Positions 11,710-22,649 of a stretch of DNA of 64,000 bases are shown here, in pieces. Within the stretch, counting starts at the first letter, position 1. Each line of letters opens with the position of its first letter. The translations under genes were made by a program, and so were the position numbers. Below the pieces are notes generated by a model, which saw only the letters and a list, made by a program, of their open reading frames with translations, did not search any database and had not been told where the DNA came from. Source of the DNA: Lagopus muta (lineage: Eukaryota; Chordata; Aves; Galliformes; Phasianidae); the NCBI RefSeq assembly GCF_023343835.1, contig NC_064440.1, forward strand, positions 33,053,537-33,117,536, written 5' to 3'.

Positions 11710-11756
11710 AAATTACTATCACAGACTACTCTAAGGATGATTATCAGTATGAAGAG
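11710..11756 (+). CDS. SPAG16: SPAG16 exon 2 (47 nt)
   Basis: This short exon completes codon 24 (Lys) and encodes residues 25-39, ITITDYSKDDYQYEE, which aligns with the acidic VTITEASEDDYEYEE region of mammalian SPAG16. It enters in phase 1 from the U12-type intron and leaves in phase 0 at a GTAATT donor. The frame works only with the proposed exon 1 end, which supports both boundaries. Confidence 0.9.
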
Positions 11757-12263
11757 GTAATTTGCTCAATTGATTATCTTATGCGATATCTATAGTATTC
11801 ATGTTGGATTTTGTTGCTTCGCTTCAACATAAAAGTAGCTTAGGAGGAGCAGTGAAACCCTTTTCTCAAGTGTGATGATGAGTGGTCAAGAGAAGATTTG
11901 GTATGAGCTTTTGTTACAACTTTTATTTCAAAATTAAGTATTAAAAAAAAACGGGTGTATCCATTATTGTTAATGAACAGAATCATAGACTCATGTAATT
12001 GTTTGAGTTGGAGGGGACCCTTAAAGGCCATCTAGTCCAACTGCCCTGCAATGAACTGGGAAACTTCCAGCCAGATCGGGATGCTCAGAGCCCATTTCAG
12101 CCTGACCTTCAATGTCTCCAAGGATTGGAAACAAAATGTAAACAGGCAAAACATTTTTAATGGGAATGAGATTGTTTTCAGTAGTGGTGATGGAGGTAGA
12201 AACAGCTGGGCTTGGGAAGATTGATAAAACATTGATACTGGTGCTCTAAATCCTTTCATTTAG
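11757..12263 (+). other. SPAG16: SPAG16 intron 2 (507 nt)
   Basis: This short intron runs from a GTAATT donor to a TTTCATTTAG acceptor. About 150 bases of it are a minus-strand CR1 fragment at 11979-12127. Nothing else was recognised in it. Confidence 0.85.
11979..12127 (-). mobile_element. CR1 LINE fragment, 3' end, antisense to SPAG16
   Basis: The sequence begins AGAATCATAGA, the complement of the CR1 tail. It continues through the conserved block with GAGTTGGAGGGGACC and GGCCATCTAGTCCAACTGCC. It is the usual 5'-truncated CR1 3' end in minus orientation and is moderately diverged. The right border near CTCCAAGG is approximate. Confidence 0.85.
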
Positions 12264-12362
12264 GTGTCAGCAGATGATGAATTCAGTCTTCAGGAAGGTG
12301 ACGAGGATCTGGCTGAGGCTCTGCAGGCTGTTCGACAGCAGGCTGAAGATGCTCACATTTTA
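12264..12362 (+). CDS. SPAG16: SPAG16 exon 3
   Basis: The exon encodes residues 40-72, acidic and Gln-rich, with FSLQEGDEDLAEALQ matching the mammalian FSIPEGEEDLAKAIQ stretch. The acceptor is TTTCATTTAG and the donor is GTAAGA, both in phase 0 at 99 nt, so the exon could be skipped without breaking frame. The end HIL corresponds to the mammalian EIL. Confidence 0.93.
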
Positions 12363-12808
12363 GTAAGAACTTTATGACAAATCAATCAGACTGTGCTTTA
12401 GCTGGTTTTACTGGGTCAAAAAGTACACATCATCACTTAACTGAATTATGAGATATTTTGTGGAGAAGATTAAACTTTTTAGAACTTTACTTAGGACTAA
12501 ACGTGTCACGATAGTAAAAGATAACTTGAGTTACCTACGTGCCATCTCCCTTTAACTTTCATTCATTTTATAGCTGTAAATCAAGTCATACTTCAGATAC
12601 ACAATTTGTTTTAAAACATGAGTAAAATCAATGAGGTTCTGTTTTACTTTGTGGGTAGAATGAATGAGAATGTGATCCCCCACGCAGGAGAGCAACTGCT
12701 TGTACTGAACACCCACAGAAATGTGTACCTGAATACTTTGCTGAAGGAGGTTGTTTCTATATTAAAAATAGAGAAGACACTGCTACATTGTGCTAAATTA
12801 GAAAATGA

Positions 12809-12942
12809 TCACAGAATCATAGAGTGGCCTGGGTGGAAAAGGACCATGATGCTCATCCAGTTCCAAACCCCTGCTGTGTGCAGGGTCACCAACCAGCAGA
12901 CCAGGCTGCCCAGAGCCACATGCAGCCTGGCCTTGAATGCCT
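12809..12942 (-). mobile_element. CR1 LINE fragment, antisense to SPAG16
   Basis: ACAGAATCATAGAGTGGCC is followed by GGGTGGAAAAGGACC. The CTGCTGTGTGCAGGGTCACC and AGGCTGCCCAGAGCC blocks then follow. These are the ordered conserved pieces of a CR1 3' end read on the minus strand. The right edge, near CCTTGAATGCC, is approximate. Confidence 0.88.
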
Positions 12943-15900
12943 TTCACATACAGCATTAGTTTTGAGTGCCTCTTATGTTTACAGTTGGGTTTCAGAACAT
13001 CATGTGATAGTTTGGAGTTGCACACTGGGATCATTATATTGCATTTTCCTAAATACAGTCTGCTTGAATTTATTGAGTTGTTGCAATCTAATGGAGAAGT
13101 GCTTTTCCCTGTCTTACAGCCTCATCAGGAAGCTATTATCTCACTAATATTTTGCCTTTGCAAAACAGACTAAGTTCAGGTTCTGAATGATTCTTACTGT
13201 CAGAATGGAGGAAAAATCTGTATTTTCTTTTGCTCCAATCAGTTCTGCCTTTGAGATGACACTTTGAGTAAAACCTAGCAATAGCCAAGTCTTGATGCAT
13301 TTTGAAGCAAGGGAAGGACTTCAGAAGCTTTTAAAACTGATAGTTAACCAAACATTGGATAATGCTCTTCAGGGATAACTGCAGTTGTACCTATTTCAAT
13401 GTGAGAACTGGTGATCAAATACAAAGAGAAAACGGGAGTAATATTTTCTGTTATTTGACTGTGGAATAAGGAACTAATATTTTACCGCTCTTGATTGAGT
13501 TTAAAGGGAATGAAACGGTATCTGTCCCATTTATTCCAACTGAAGATACTGTGAGCTTTACTTGAATCAAAAGAAAATGTAGTTTAATTCAAGATGTTCT
13601 TGATTTCATACTCACGCTAGCAGGTGTCTGCCTTGCATCATTTTTTGAAGGCTTCAGTTTTTGGAATTGGCTTCCATTATTTTGGAATTCAAATCATTAT
13701 TTCCACCTCTAGACAGACAGCCATGGAAGCAAGAAGCAAGAATGAATATACTTGTTAGTTCCTGGATGGTTTTCATAAGGATGTGCAGCGTGTTTTGTGA
13801 GGCTCAGAGCCTTTGGTGGTGCTGAGAACCAAGCGCTGCACATGTGCTTGCACTAACCCAAGTAGAAGCACTGTGGCCATGAAGTAATACTGAATCAATG
13901 CTCCAGCTGTGAGCTAAGAGGCACGCTGGAAGGCTGTCTGCACACAGTAAATAATCAGCTTGGCTGCAATAAGTTACATCAGGTAATAACCACATCCTCA
14001 GAGAGCTTCACTGCAGTAGTGCCAAGTGATTCTTGTGTCTAGTTTCTGTTTATAGTAACCTGTATGCCTAATTCCTTATTGAAGATTGCGTTTCAGTGCT
14101 TCATGCAAATGTTTATTTAAAAGAGAAATTTTACAGAGAAAGCATGGATCAAGTGAGCATCCAGAAATATTTTAGCAGTTTGCCAAATGCAGGCACTCAA
14201 CTCAGTAACTGTGGGTATTTGTAGCTACTGCAGTTTCTTTGACACTCCGTAAGAGAAAGGTCAAGCGTAACCAGGAAAACCTAATTCTTATTTTCAGACT
14301 TCCTTCGGAAGTCATTAGCACTAATTGCTAAATGAAGGAGAGCAAACATAAGCAGACGAGGTGATGCATGTCAGCATTTTTTCATAACTTTAAAATACCG
14401 GTGTGTATGTATTAAAGCTATGTCTCTGCAGGGGATATAGAGGTGGGTTTTTTTGTTTTTTGTTGGCTTTTTTTTTCCCCTCTCCTGGGTTTGTGCCTGG
14501 CTGCAGTGGAGCTGTTGGTCTTTGCAGGAGTCTGGGGCTCCCTTGCCTGGAAATTGCTGTTTGAAGTGCACTTCCTCATGTTTGGATCCTCAAAGAGAAA
14601 TGAGGCAGATGGAGCCCTCATCTCTAAATGCTGTCTTCCCCCCCCAGTCGGAGGCAGCTGATATAAAACAGAGTCGTGCAGGGCAAGGCATGACTTGCAT
14701 AGTAGTGATTGTACTTACTGTTTCTGTTCCATTTGTCCTTTTCTGTCATAACTCATGATTCATTTTTTTTTTCTGTTCTCCTTGCTTTAAGACATTATAA
14801 AGTTATATCAAGTGTTTTGAAAAATGAGTATCAGAATGTTTTGCATATTAAAGGATGTTTTCAGCTGGTAGAGACCCTAAGAAAAGGTTACAGAACTTCT
14901 GGAAAATCACGCAGATGAAAGAAAGCAGAGTGAGTTGCTTTCTTTAGTAGATAGAGCTTTTGCACTTGCGTTCCGAGACCTTTATTTTTCAGTATCCCAG
15001 ATGGTAACCTGGAGCCACATTGCCATCATTAACCTTCTGTTTTGCTGTGTAGGTTTGATTATTTTGTTTGATCTCGTTACAAAATCTTTGAATCTTTTTT
15101 TTTGTTGTTTTGTTTTTCTCGTTCCTGCTTTTCCAATCTGAGTTTCACAGAAACGTTCCAGCTTGTTTTCAAGAGAAATGATTTACCTAATGTTAATTTT
15201 TCTTCACTGAGCAAAAAATCCTCCAGGTATTGTGGAAACCTATAGGGTTAAGTGCTTGGTGACTGATTTCTTGGCCATGTGTGCAATCCTTATGCTTAGA
15301 GTCTTTTGAGGATTTTAATTCAAAGAGAAGTATTTAGTTGAGAACAAATAATTTCAAGGTTTCTAACTGTTAAGTCAAAAGAATGTTTTTGTCTGTGTGG
15401 CTGCTGTTGGGGGTCTGTTCGCTCCCAAGATATTCATTGCTTCTTCCTCATTTCTAAAGAGGTAAATATAGACAAAAAATCACTGCTTGCCATTCTGGGG
15501 ATGTAAAGAAAGTGGTTAGCCTAATATTGCTCCTGAGGGCTGCAATAGAACTAGGACTTTCCCTCTGCATTCCTGAAGCTCTCTTCCAATAGTGTACAAA
15601 TAGGCTGCATTCGTTTTTCCCTATGTTGTTCTCTGCTCAGGTCCTGAAATGATTCTCAGTGCTAGTAGCTAGCTAATAAATTCTCCTCTGCACAGATGAA
15701 ATGGATTCCTCTCATATTTCCATTTATTAAAGGAATCAAGCTGTGTTATTTCTTCCCAAGACTGGCTTTACGGATGTACTTGGGAAACTGCAAGGGATGA
15801 TACCAAACGTAGACATCAGAATAAAGGAAGAGTGAGAGTGCAACTGCCATGTCTGCAGATGTGCTCTTCGTTTCACATATTGCCACAGTTAGAAAGTAGA

Positions 15901-16139
15901 CCTATCTGATGATATACTGTATTTCCAGTAATGAATATATGCTAAATATTGTGCTGTACTTGGCATGTTGTAGTATCCCTACAATGCCTTGATTTTGCCC
16001 ATCCACTTTCTCTGTCTGTTAGGCAGGTTGCTTGAATGGAACGCTTTGTTTCATACAAAATGGCCATGAGATCATCCAGTGTAGAGAATGCCTCACATTT
16101 TTATTTCATCGGGAGAAATGCCTTTATCTCCAGGTCATT

Positions 16140-16390
16140 TATGCAGTCATGTTGATGGAGCACCTCCTCTCCTCCTCCTTCTCTGACCTTGCTGGCTGCG
16201 GGGCTGTGTCTCTCCCATCTCTCGCTCCTCTCTCCAGCTGCTGTTGTGCAGCAATTTCTCCCTTCCTGATGTCTGCTCTCCCACAGATGCACCCAGTGTT
16301 GCCAGCTCCTTTGGGAGCAACTGGAGCTGGGTCTGACATGACGTGGGGCACCACTGGGTCCTGCTCTCAGGGCTGCACTCAGTAGCTTGT
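16140..16390. repeat. Probable diverged interspersed repeat
   Basis: This block is GC-richer than the surrounding intron and pyrimidine-rich, including CTCCAGCTGCTGTTGTGCAG and later GGGTCTGACATG. The word order resembles a repetitive avian sequence I recall from chicken loci, but I cannot name the family with confidence. The open frame over it (from 16032) is most likely a by-product of composition. Confidence 0.35.
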
Positions 16391-17347
16391 GTTGTTGACC
16401 AAGTCCATTATAATGTTTTGCCCAAGATGAAGTTCCCTAAACGCGTTTATGTATGTCAGGTAACTGCCAGGTTGCAGCGGTCTCCTTCACCTGATAATCT
16501 TTAAGTAGCTTTGGGAGAGGAAGTTTCAGTATTGTGTTTTACTTTTAAAACTCCTCATGTGTTGAAACCCCTCTGGAGGAGCTATGCACTGAGTTAGCTG
16601 AATGCAGTTAGGTGAAGTAAAGAAATTGGTATTACAACAATAAGGTCTGAAAGGTGTTTTTCCTCTTGTAAGATCTCGGTCTTGTTTTGATTCAGCTTTT
16701 GGCAACTGTCCTTAACCCGTGAGTTGACCTTATCTTAGCAGCTGTTTATACTGATAGTGGCACTGGAGGCTGGATATGAAGCCTCGGTGTACCATCTGCC
16801 TTCTGCTAACGCTTGTAGGGATGCTGTCTGACACTTCACTGTCTGCGTATGGATGTTAAGAGGAAAAGGAAACACTGGTGGGGCTTCCCAAGATGTCTCA
16901 TTATGGAGATGCAGCTCTTTCATTTTTTCCATTATATAACAGACGAGTAAGCCACTTTACTGTCATCTACCAAAGAATGCGGATGTCCAAGGTGGAGCAC
17001 TGATTTCCTCACGGGTAGCTTTGAAGGTTGTCAAAGGGATGTGAGAATTAACATTTCCTCTCTGCTCAGTGACAGAGACACATCCATTAGTTCAACTAGT
17101 TTCAGACCCTTATCAGTTTATGCCAGGTTGAGAGTAGTTGCTTAAATCAGGTAATTTTTTACTTAGTCCCTGTAACCTTCCATAGATACTAGAAGGTATT
17201 AGATCAGTGATTGCAGATGTGATAAGCAACGAGAAGTGAGGCATTCAACTGTACTCCAATACATCTGTGACTTCAGATGACTTCAGAAATAGTGATAACT
17301 ACATTTCTCTTGTAGGTTTAATAAAAAATACCATGTTCTAATTTCAG

Positions 17348-17475
17348 GCTTCCAAAGCAGTTCTGACTTCAGAGAAATCGGTGTCTGAAATACCTGAAGC
17401 GATGGATGACTTCTTCTGCAATTTTCTGGCTGGTCTGGGTATGTCCAGAACCCTTAACTGCTTCCAAACTGAATG
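17348..17475 (+). CDS. SPAG16: SPAG16 exon 4: LisH-like segment
   Basis: The exon encodes residues 73-114 and two bases of codon 115 (Trp). The stretch AMDDFFCNFLAGLGMSRTLN followed by CFQTEW aligns with the strongly conserved mammalian segment beginning DFLCNFLIKMGMTRTLDCFQ. Its pattern, a hydrophobic helix, then G-M-S-R-T-L and F-x-x-E, resembles a LisH dimerisation motif; that assignment is my inference. The acceptor is TTTCAG, and the donor GTGAGA splits the Trp codon in phase 2. Confidence 0.95.
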
Positions 17476-20400
17476 GTGAGACATTTTAAATAACGGGGTA
17501 ATAGGATATGATAGGAATAATAGGAAGGGAAGCTCAGGATTCAGGTATTTCAGATATTTCAGGCTGCGTTTCCAGAAAACTTCCAAAATGAGTCCCAAAT
17601 ATGCAGCGTTCTACTGGACAAATAAATGTGTTAGATGAGAACTGTTGTTGTTAGGACAGATTTTCCCAAAACCTGAATCCAGGGAGCTGCTGAACAGGTA
17701 CCTTTGAAGGTGCTCACCTATCTCCAGGTGCTTGTAAGCCTGTGGTGATCAGGGCCTAGGGCCTCTTTTGTGACCAGTGAAGAGAAATGCCTCGTTTGTG
17801 AGTGTTGTTTAAATATACTCTTATCTTCACTGACTACCACAGAAGACTAGAAACCAGCTGCAATCCAGAAATTGGTGATTGATGAAGTAAGTCCAGTGCA
17901 AAATGACCAGCATTTCATTTCAGTGGTGCTGAGGAATACTATGTGTCTGCTATTTTCTTGCTTTCCAAAACCTGGGCGCTCACTTAAACACCGAATGCTT
18001 TGTAGTGTATCATAGCACTGAGTGTTTTACTTGTTTTGCATGAATTTGGGCGTTTTTTGTAGACCTGCTGTGTTGAATAAGCAAAGTCTTTGACACTTTG
18101 TATGACTTCGTAAGTCAGTCAAAACAGTATGGTAGCTGGCTTGCTTTTGTTTATCCGTTTCAGTGTGACTTAAATGATGGTTAGGAAGGAGCACTGTGGT
18201 TCTGTACTTGTTACAGCAGTAGGACTGATACGAGCAGTGTAATGGGAAAATGTTTAGCAATTTTTATGGGCAAAGATAATTAATACTGGATGGATATAAA
18301 TAGTGACCTTTTTGTGAAACTACAGCTTCCTTTGAAGCGTTTACAGTCTGAATTTGTCTCGGTGGCAAAATTCAAATTACTTTTTAACAGAGCAAGAGCA
18401 GGTTTTAGCGGGCTCTATCTTGTAACTCCTGAGGTGTCCATGCAATTTTTGTTCCCCTGTGAGTAGTATGTTTAATTTCAGTAGCATTACCAATAAGCTC
18501 AGTGTGTCAGGATATAGTCCTACTGTATAGCAACTAGCTGCGTTAATACCTGATTTCAAAGCCTTACTTCCTGTTGGTTTGAGATAGATAATTGACAGTG
18601 TTAATGAAAGTGAGGGCAGATTAGTGTACTCGGGTTCCTCATTATGTATTGGGACGGCTCTCTTGGTCTCACGCTGTGGTGATCAAGTACTAATGGAATT
18701 TCAAATGAGAAATTAATTAACGTAGAGAAAATTTATCAAAAGGGCTGCTTTGAAATAATTGTCTGTCTGAGATCTAAAGGTCACTTAAATTGAAGCAAAT
18801 GATCTGTTTATTTCAGAGCTTGAAAAAAACATTTGGGTATGCTGTCCAGCACATAGGTATATAAATAAAACAATCATGATCACATGAGAGGTCATGATCA
18901 TTTTATTTTAAGGCAAACTCATTATTTCTTTGATGTCTTGAAAAAATTCATTGCATTCTCAGTCATTTTCTTCACTCAAGTATTTTTTGCACATTTTTTT
19001 CCTTCCAACTATACTTTGAAGAAATTAAAATTAGGGTTAACATTAAATTGCATATTCTAAAAGTAATTTAAACTTTCTGTTCCTTTGATATACGAGAATT
19101 TACAGTGCTTTTGTTGCTCGTGAAATACACTGGATTGACAGCTCTGCAGTATGAAGTGCATGAGCTGATCAGCTGTGAATTGATGTATCTGACAGTCTGC
19201 AGCTCCTAATCCCAGAGAGCTCACTGCTGCTGGCTGCCTGGAACCAGTCTGATGAGCAGATGAGGCATTTGCTGCTCACACACAGCATGGAGCTATCGCT
19301 GCCTTTAGTTAGTAAACTCAATTGATGGCTTATCTCCGAGTGTTTTAGAGACCTAGAGATGCTTCACTTGGGAACAAAATGAGCCCTGCGGGCAAATTAC
19401 AGAAATATGATTTGAAAATTCTTTTCTTTTTAACGTGGTTAAAGTTGTGAATAAACTTACGTGATCGTACCAGGTGAAAAGCCGTCTGATTCTTTAGTAT
19501 GCCTTGAAAAGTTGGTCTGGGTCATGCATAACAGAGCATTTGAAGCAAAGCTGCCATGTCTTCCCTGAGTATAAGGGCAGATTGGTTTAAAACCTTTTCT
19601 GGTAGGAAAACGGATGTAGGTTGTGATCCTCCACGTCATAACTCCCTGAAGACAGTGGAAGCAATCTGCTTGTTTCAGACAGACCAAAGTTTCTTCTGTT
19701 GTGGGTCCTCCTTTGCCTCGAAGTCATATTGTGCCCCAGGCTCATAAATCCTGAGAGAAATGGGGCTTATTAATTTCAGAACAGCATCACACTAAAACAG
19801 ATTCAGTTTTTTTTCAATTAGAGCTGGCAAAGAATAGTCAAGTAGCTTCAAGTTTGCTTGCAAACCCCAAGTGGGGGTTATGCATATTGTCTTGCTCTTG
19901 ATGCCAGGCGTCATGCCGAGTGTCTGTCTACGAAGATGAGAATAAAAATCAGTTGTTCCCAGCTTTTCCTTTATTCCCATTCTTGAGGTCATGCAGAGGA
20001 ATCAGTTGTGGTTCTCAGCTTGAGCTTGTTATGATTGAAACATGTCTATGTAGGAATGTCAGCTTGGATGTATAAGGCACTTGCAATGCACTAAGTGAAT
20101 ACACTTTGCATGTTTTGGATCAGGAGCAAATAAAAGTATTTCCTGATACTGTTTGTGTACACTAGTTACACATTCAGTGTGTAACTTCTCACTTAATCAC
20201 AGAAGCATAAATTCATATTTATTTAATTGGTCTCTTGCTGCAGGAGATGGAAGCTTAGATCCTCTTTGTCTTAATCTAGTTTGGCACAAGTCACTTGCCC
20301 ACAGAGCAAGCATAACATGATAATATGAATTTTCTACTTATATGCCACGATAATAGATTGGAAGAATACACCAGGGCTTTGTTTTTTGTGCTCATTTCTT

Positions 20401-22511
20401 TGTTAGCCTTCTGTTGAAACTGTTGAAGGGTTTATCAATTAAAATGATAATTTTCTGTAAGAAATTCTTGTAAAAGCTGAAACTTGAAATTATAGTTCCT
20501 GAATGAATCTCTGGGTGAGTTAACCTTTGATAAAAGATTATCCTCAGCTGTCTATCAGTTAGTTTAATTGCATGGCCTGTCTGCAACCTGATTGCTTTAG
20601 AGCTCTTAGAAGCTTGAATTCAGTGTAATTGATAAAGTAGTAATGTATTATTGTAAGTCAGCCTGCCCTGGGCTTTGATCATAAGATCATAGTTGGCCAT
20701 CTGTTCCTGCGGGTTCCAAATTCTTAGTTAATTGTAAGTGGTGATTCAAGAATTAAAACTCATTTGTTCTGAAAACCTTAAAAAAAGAAAAAAAGCTCAT
20801 GTGTGCACAGAACTAATTTCATTTTGCATCACAGTTCCTTTCTGTAATGGAATGAAATGAGAGCAAGAACTAATTGGCCGTCAGCTAGGCATGCAGGAGC
20901 TGTCTGAGCTTTACAGGACTGGCTTGATGAAATGAAGTCTCGTAATGTTTTGTGTTTTTCTATTCCACTTCTACTGTGTGCCCAAAAACCTTCATTTCTG
21001 GGAGAGCTCTTAGATGAGAGTGAGTTTGTCAGCATTAATTGTATTCCGTTAAAATAATCTTTCAGAGATTTCAGCTCTTCTGGAGGCTGACTTCACCCAT
21101 TATCCGTGTCTGACACATCCTCATGTAGAAAGTTGGTATTTTTTGTGAAGTGCAGTTGGGGCATTCAGTGAAGAAATTTTCCTGGCAAATAGATTGATAG
21201 ATTTATGGTCATGGGCATTGAGAAGTGCCCTTCAGTATTTTTGGTAGGAATTCTATCTGCACGTCAGTCAGTAATCATAAAATAAATGAGCTTCCTTCTT
21301 GACATTAGAAGACTGTTGCTGCTGTAATTTGCTTAAGAAAACAAAGTGAAGAAGCAGTGAGTTCTGCTTTGGACACATTCAGCTTAATCTTTCAAAATTC
21401 TAATGTCTTTTGGTGTCAAATGTGAATGACAGCTTAATCTGTAGGAATGAGCGTTTCTATAGCTGCCCATAGAATTCAGATAAGCAGCTGACTATAGGAA
21501 GTCATTTGGATACAGGGGTTTCTAACATTCCCCTGCATTTTTTTTTTTTTTGAAAGATCTCAGGTAACAGTTGCTTATTAAATGAGAGTCCCCTGTTCTG
21601 TAGAACTTCTGGTTTCTGCGGCATGGTTTCTTGATCTAGGAATGCTGTGCTTACAGACTGTTGAGTTTCCTGTGAAATTATGTTCCTGTCATTTCTTTTT
21701 GTGAGTTTCTTCCAGCTGCAGTCAAGATGAGCAGGGATAAAGCTCCTATGCTTGGTTTTCATCTGATAAGAACTACTTACAGTTCTTGCTGAACTTACAT
21801 GGAGCTGATATCATGGCTGCACAATGTCTTTATCTTCAGTGTGTCTGTAGAAGGTTGTACCAGCTGAAGGCCCTGCCCTTCCTTCTTTCAGGGTAGAAGC
21901 AAAGAAAGAAATAAAGGTTTTGTACTTAGATGAACTGGGTTCCAGAATAATCTCTGTAGCGTGGGCATGCATGGAAATATCCTATGATTGTACATATGTG
22001 CTTGAACCTTGCTATGCTTTGGAATGCTTGGGCAGATCCTCATAGCTTCCAGTCATTCCTTGAACAAGCGTGGCTTCTGCAGAACATTTTTTGTGATGTC
22101 ATTCACCTTTTTGCTAAATCCTTTTTAACATTACTGTTTGTTGTTTTTTTTTATAAAAGGTACTTACATGCTTTCAGCTGCTCCTCATTTAAATGTCTTT
22201 AAACCAAGACTAAAAATAATAGTGTCAAAGCTTGTCTTTTTATTGCCTCTTAGGTTTGTCTTAGCTTGTTCTGTTGATGTCCTTTCAGAAGGTGAACATG
22301 ACTGGAAGGTACCGATCTGTGACTGAATGGCTCAAGTCCCACAGCTGTGGGAAGCACTGTGCTAATTGCTGATGATTATGAAAGAGTTAAATGCTTTCAG
22401 TTAGCAAATACCTGCCTTTGTAATTTCTGTAAATGCTGACATGAGAGGGCAAACACCAGTGATCTGAGAAATAGGAAACATGGAATAAAATCTCCTTCCG
22501 TCTTCTCCTAG
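17476..22511 (+). other. SPAG16: SPAG16 intron 4
   Basis: This intron of about 5.0 kb is AT-rich, with a GTGAGA donor and a TCTCCTAG acceptor. It contains T tracts (for example 21539-21552) and AT-rich, homeodomain-site-like blocks near 20400-20580. No transposon or other exon was recognised. Confidence 0.85.
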
Positions 22512-22649
22512 GTATGAACTCGTAGAGAGAGGTGTGTTCACAGCCAAAGACATTGGGTTTGTGCCAGCTGTGTATACCTGCAACCAGCAACTGAAGGCTG
22601 AGAATATGCGTTTGAAAGAAGATCTGGACAACTATAAACGTGCTGCTAA
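22512..22649 (+). CDS. SPAG16: SPAG16 exon 5
   Basis: The exon completes Trp115 and encodes residues 116-160 plus two bases of codon 161. YELVERGVFTAKDIGFVPAV aligns with the mammalian YELIQKGVTELRTVGNVPDV. The following KAENMRLKEDLDNYKRAA begins the coiled-coil region, whose Leu/Met heptad-like spacing is visible. The acceptor is TCCTAG and the donor is GTATGT, with phase 2 at both ends. Confidence 0.95.

Larger units (their letters stand above)
12363..17347 (+). other. SPAG16: SPAG16 intron 3
   Basis: This intron of about 5.0 kb has a GTAAGA donor and an ATTTCAG acceptor. It contains a minus-strand CR1 fragment (12809-12942) and a GC-richer, probably repeat-derived block (about 16140-16390). 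No exon was recognised in the remainder. Confidence 0.85.

Noticed and set aside
16032..16385. 117-codon plus-strand open frame
   Set aside because: It lies over a probable diverged repeat in intron 3 and has no consistent splice context or homology.
18874..18900. Repeated TCATGATCA words
   Set aside because: Two 9-mers 18 bases apart in AT-rich intron are too weak to call a site or element.
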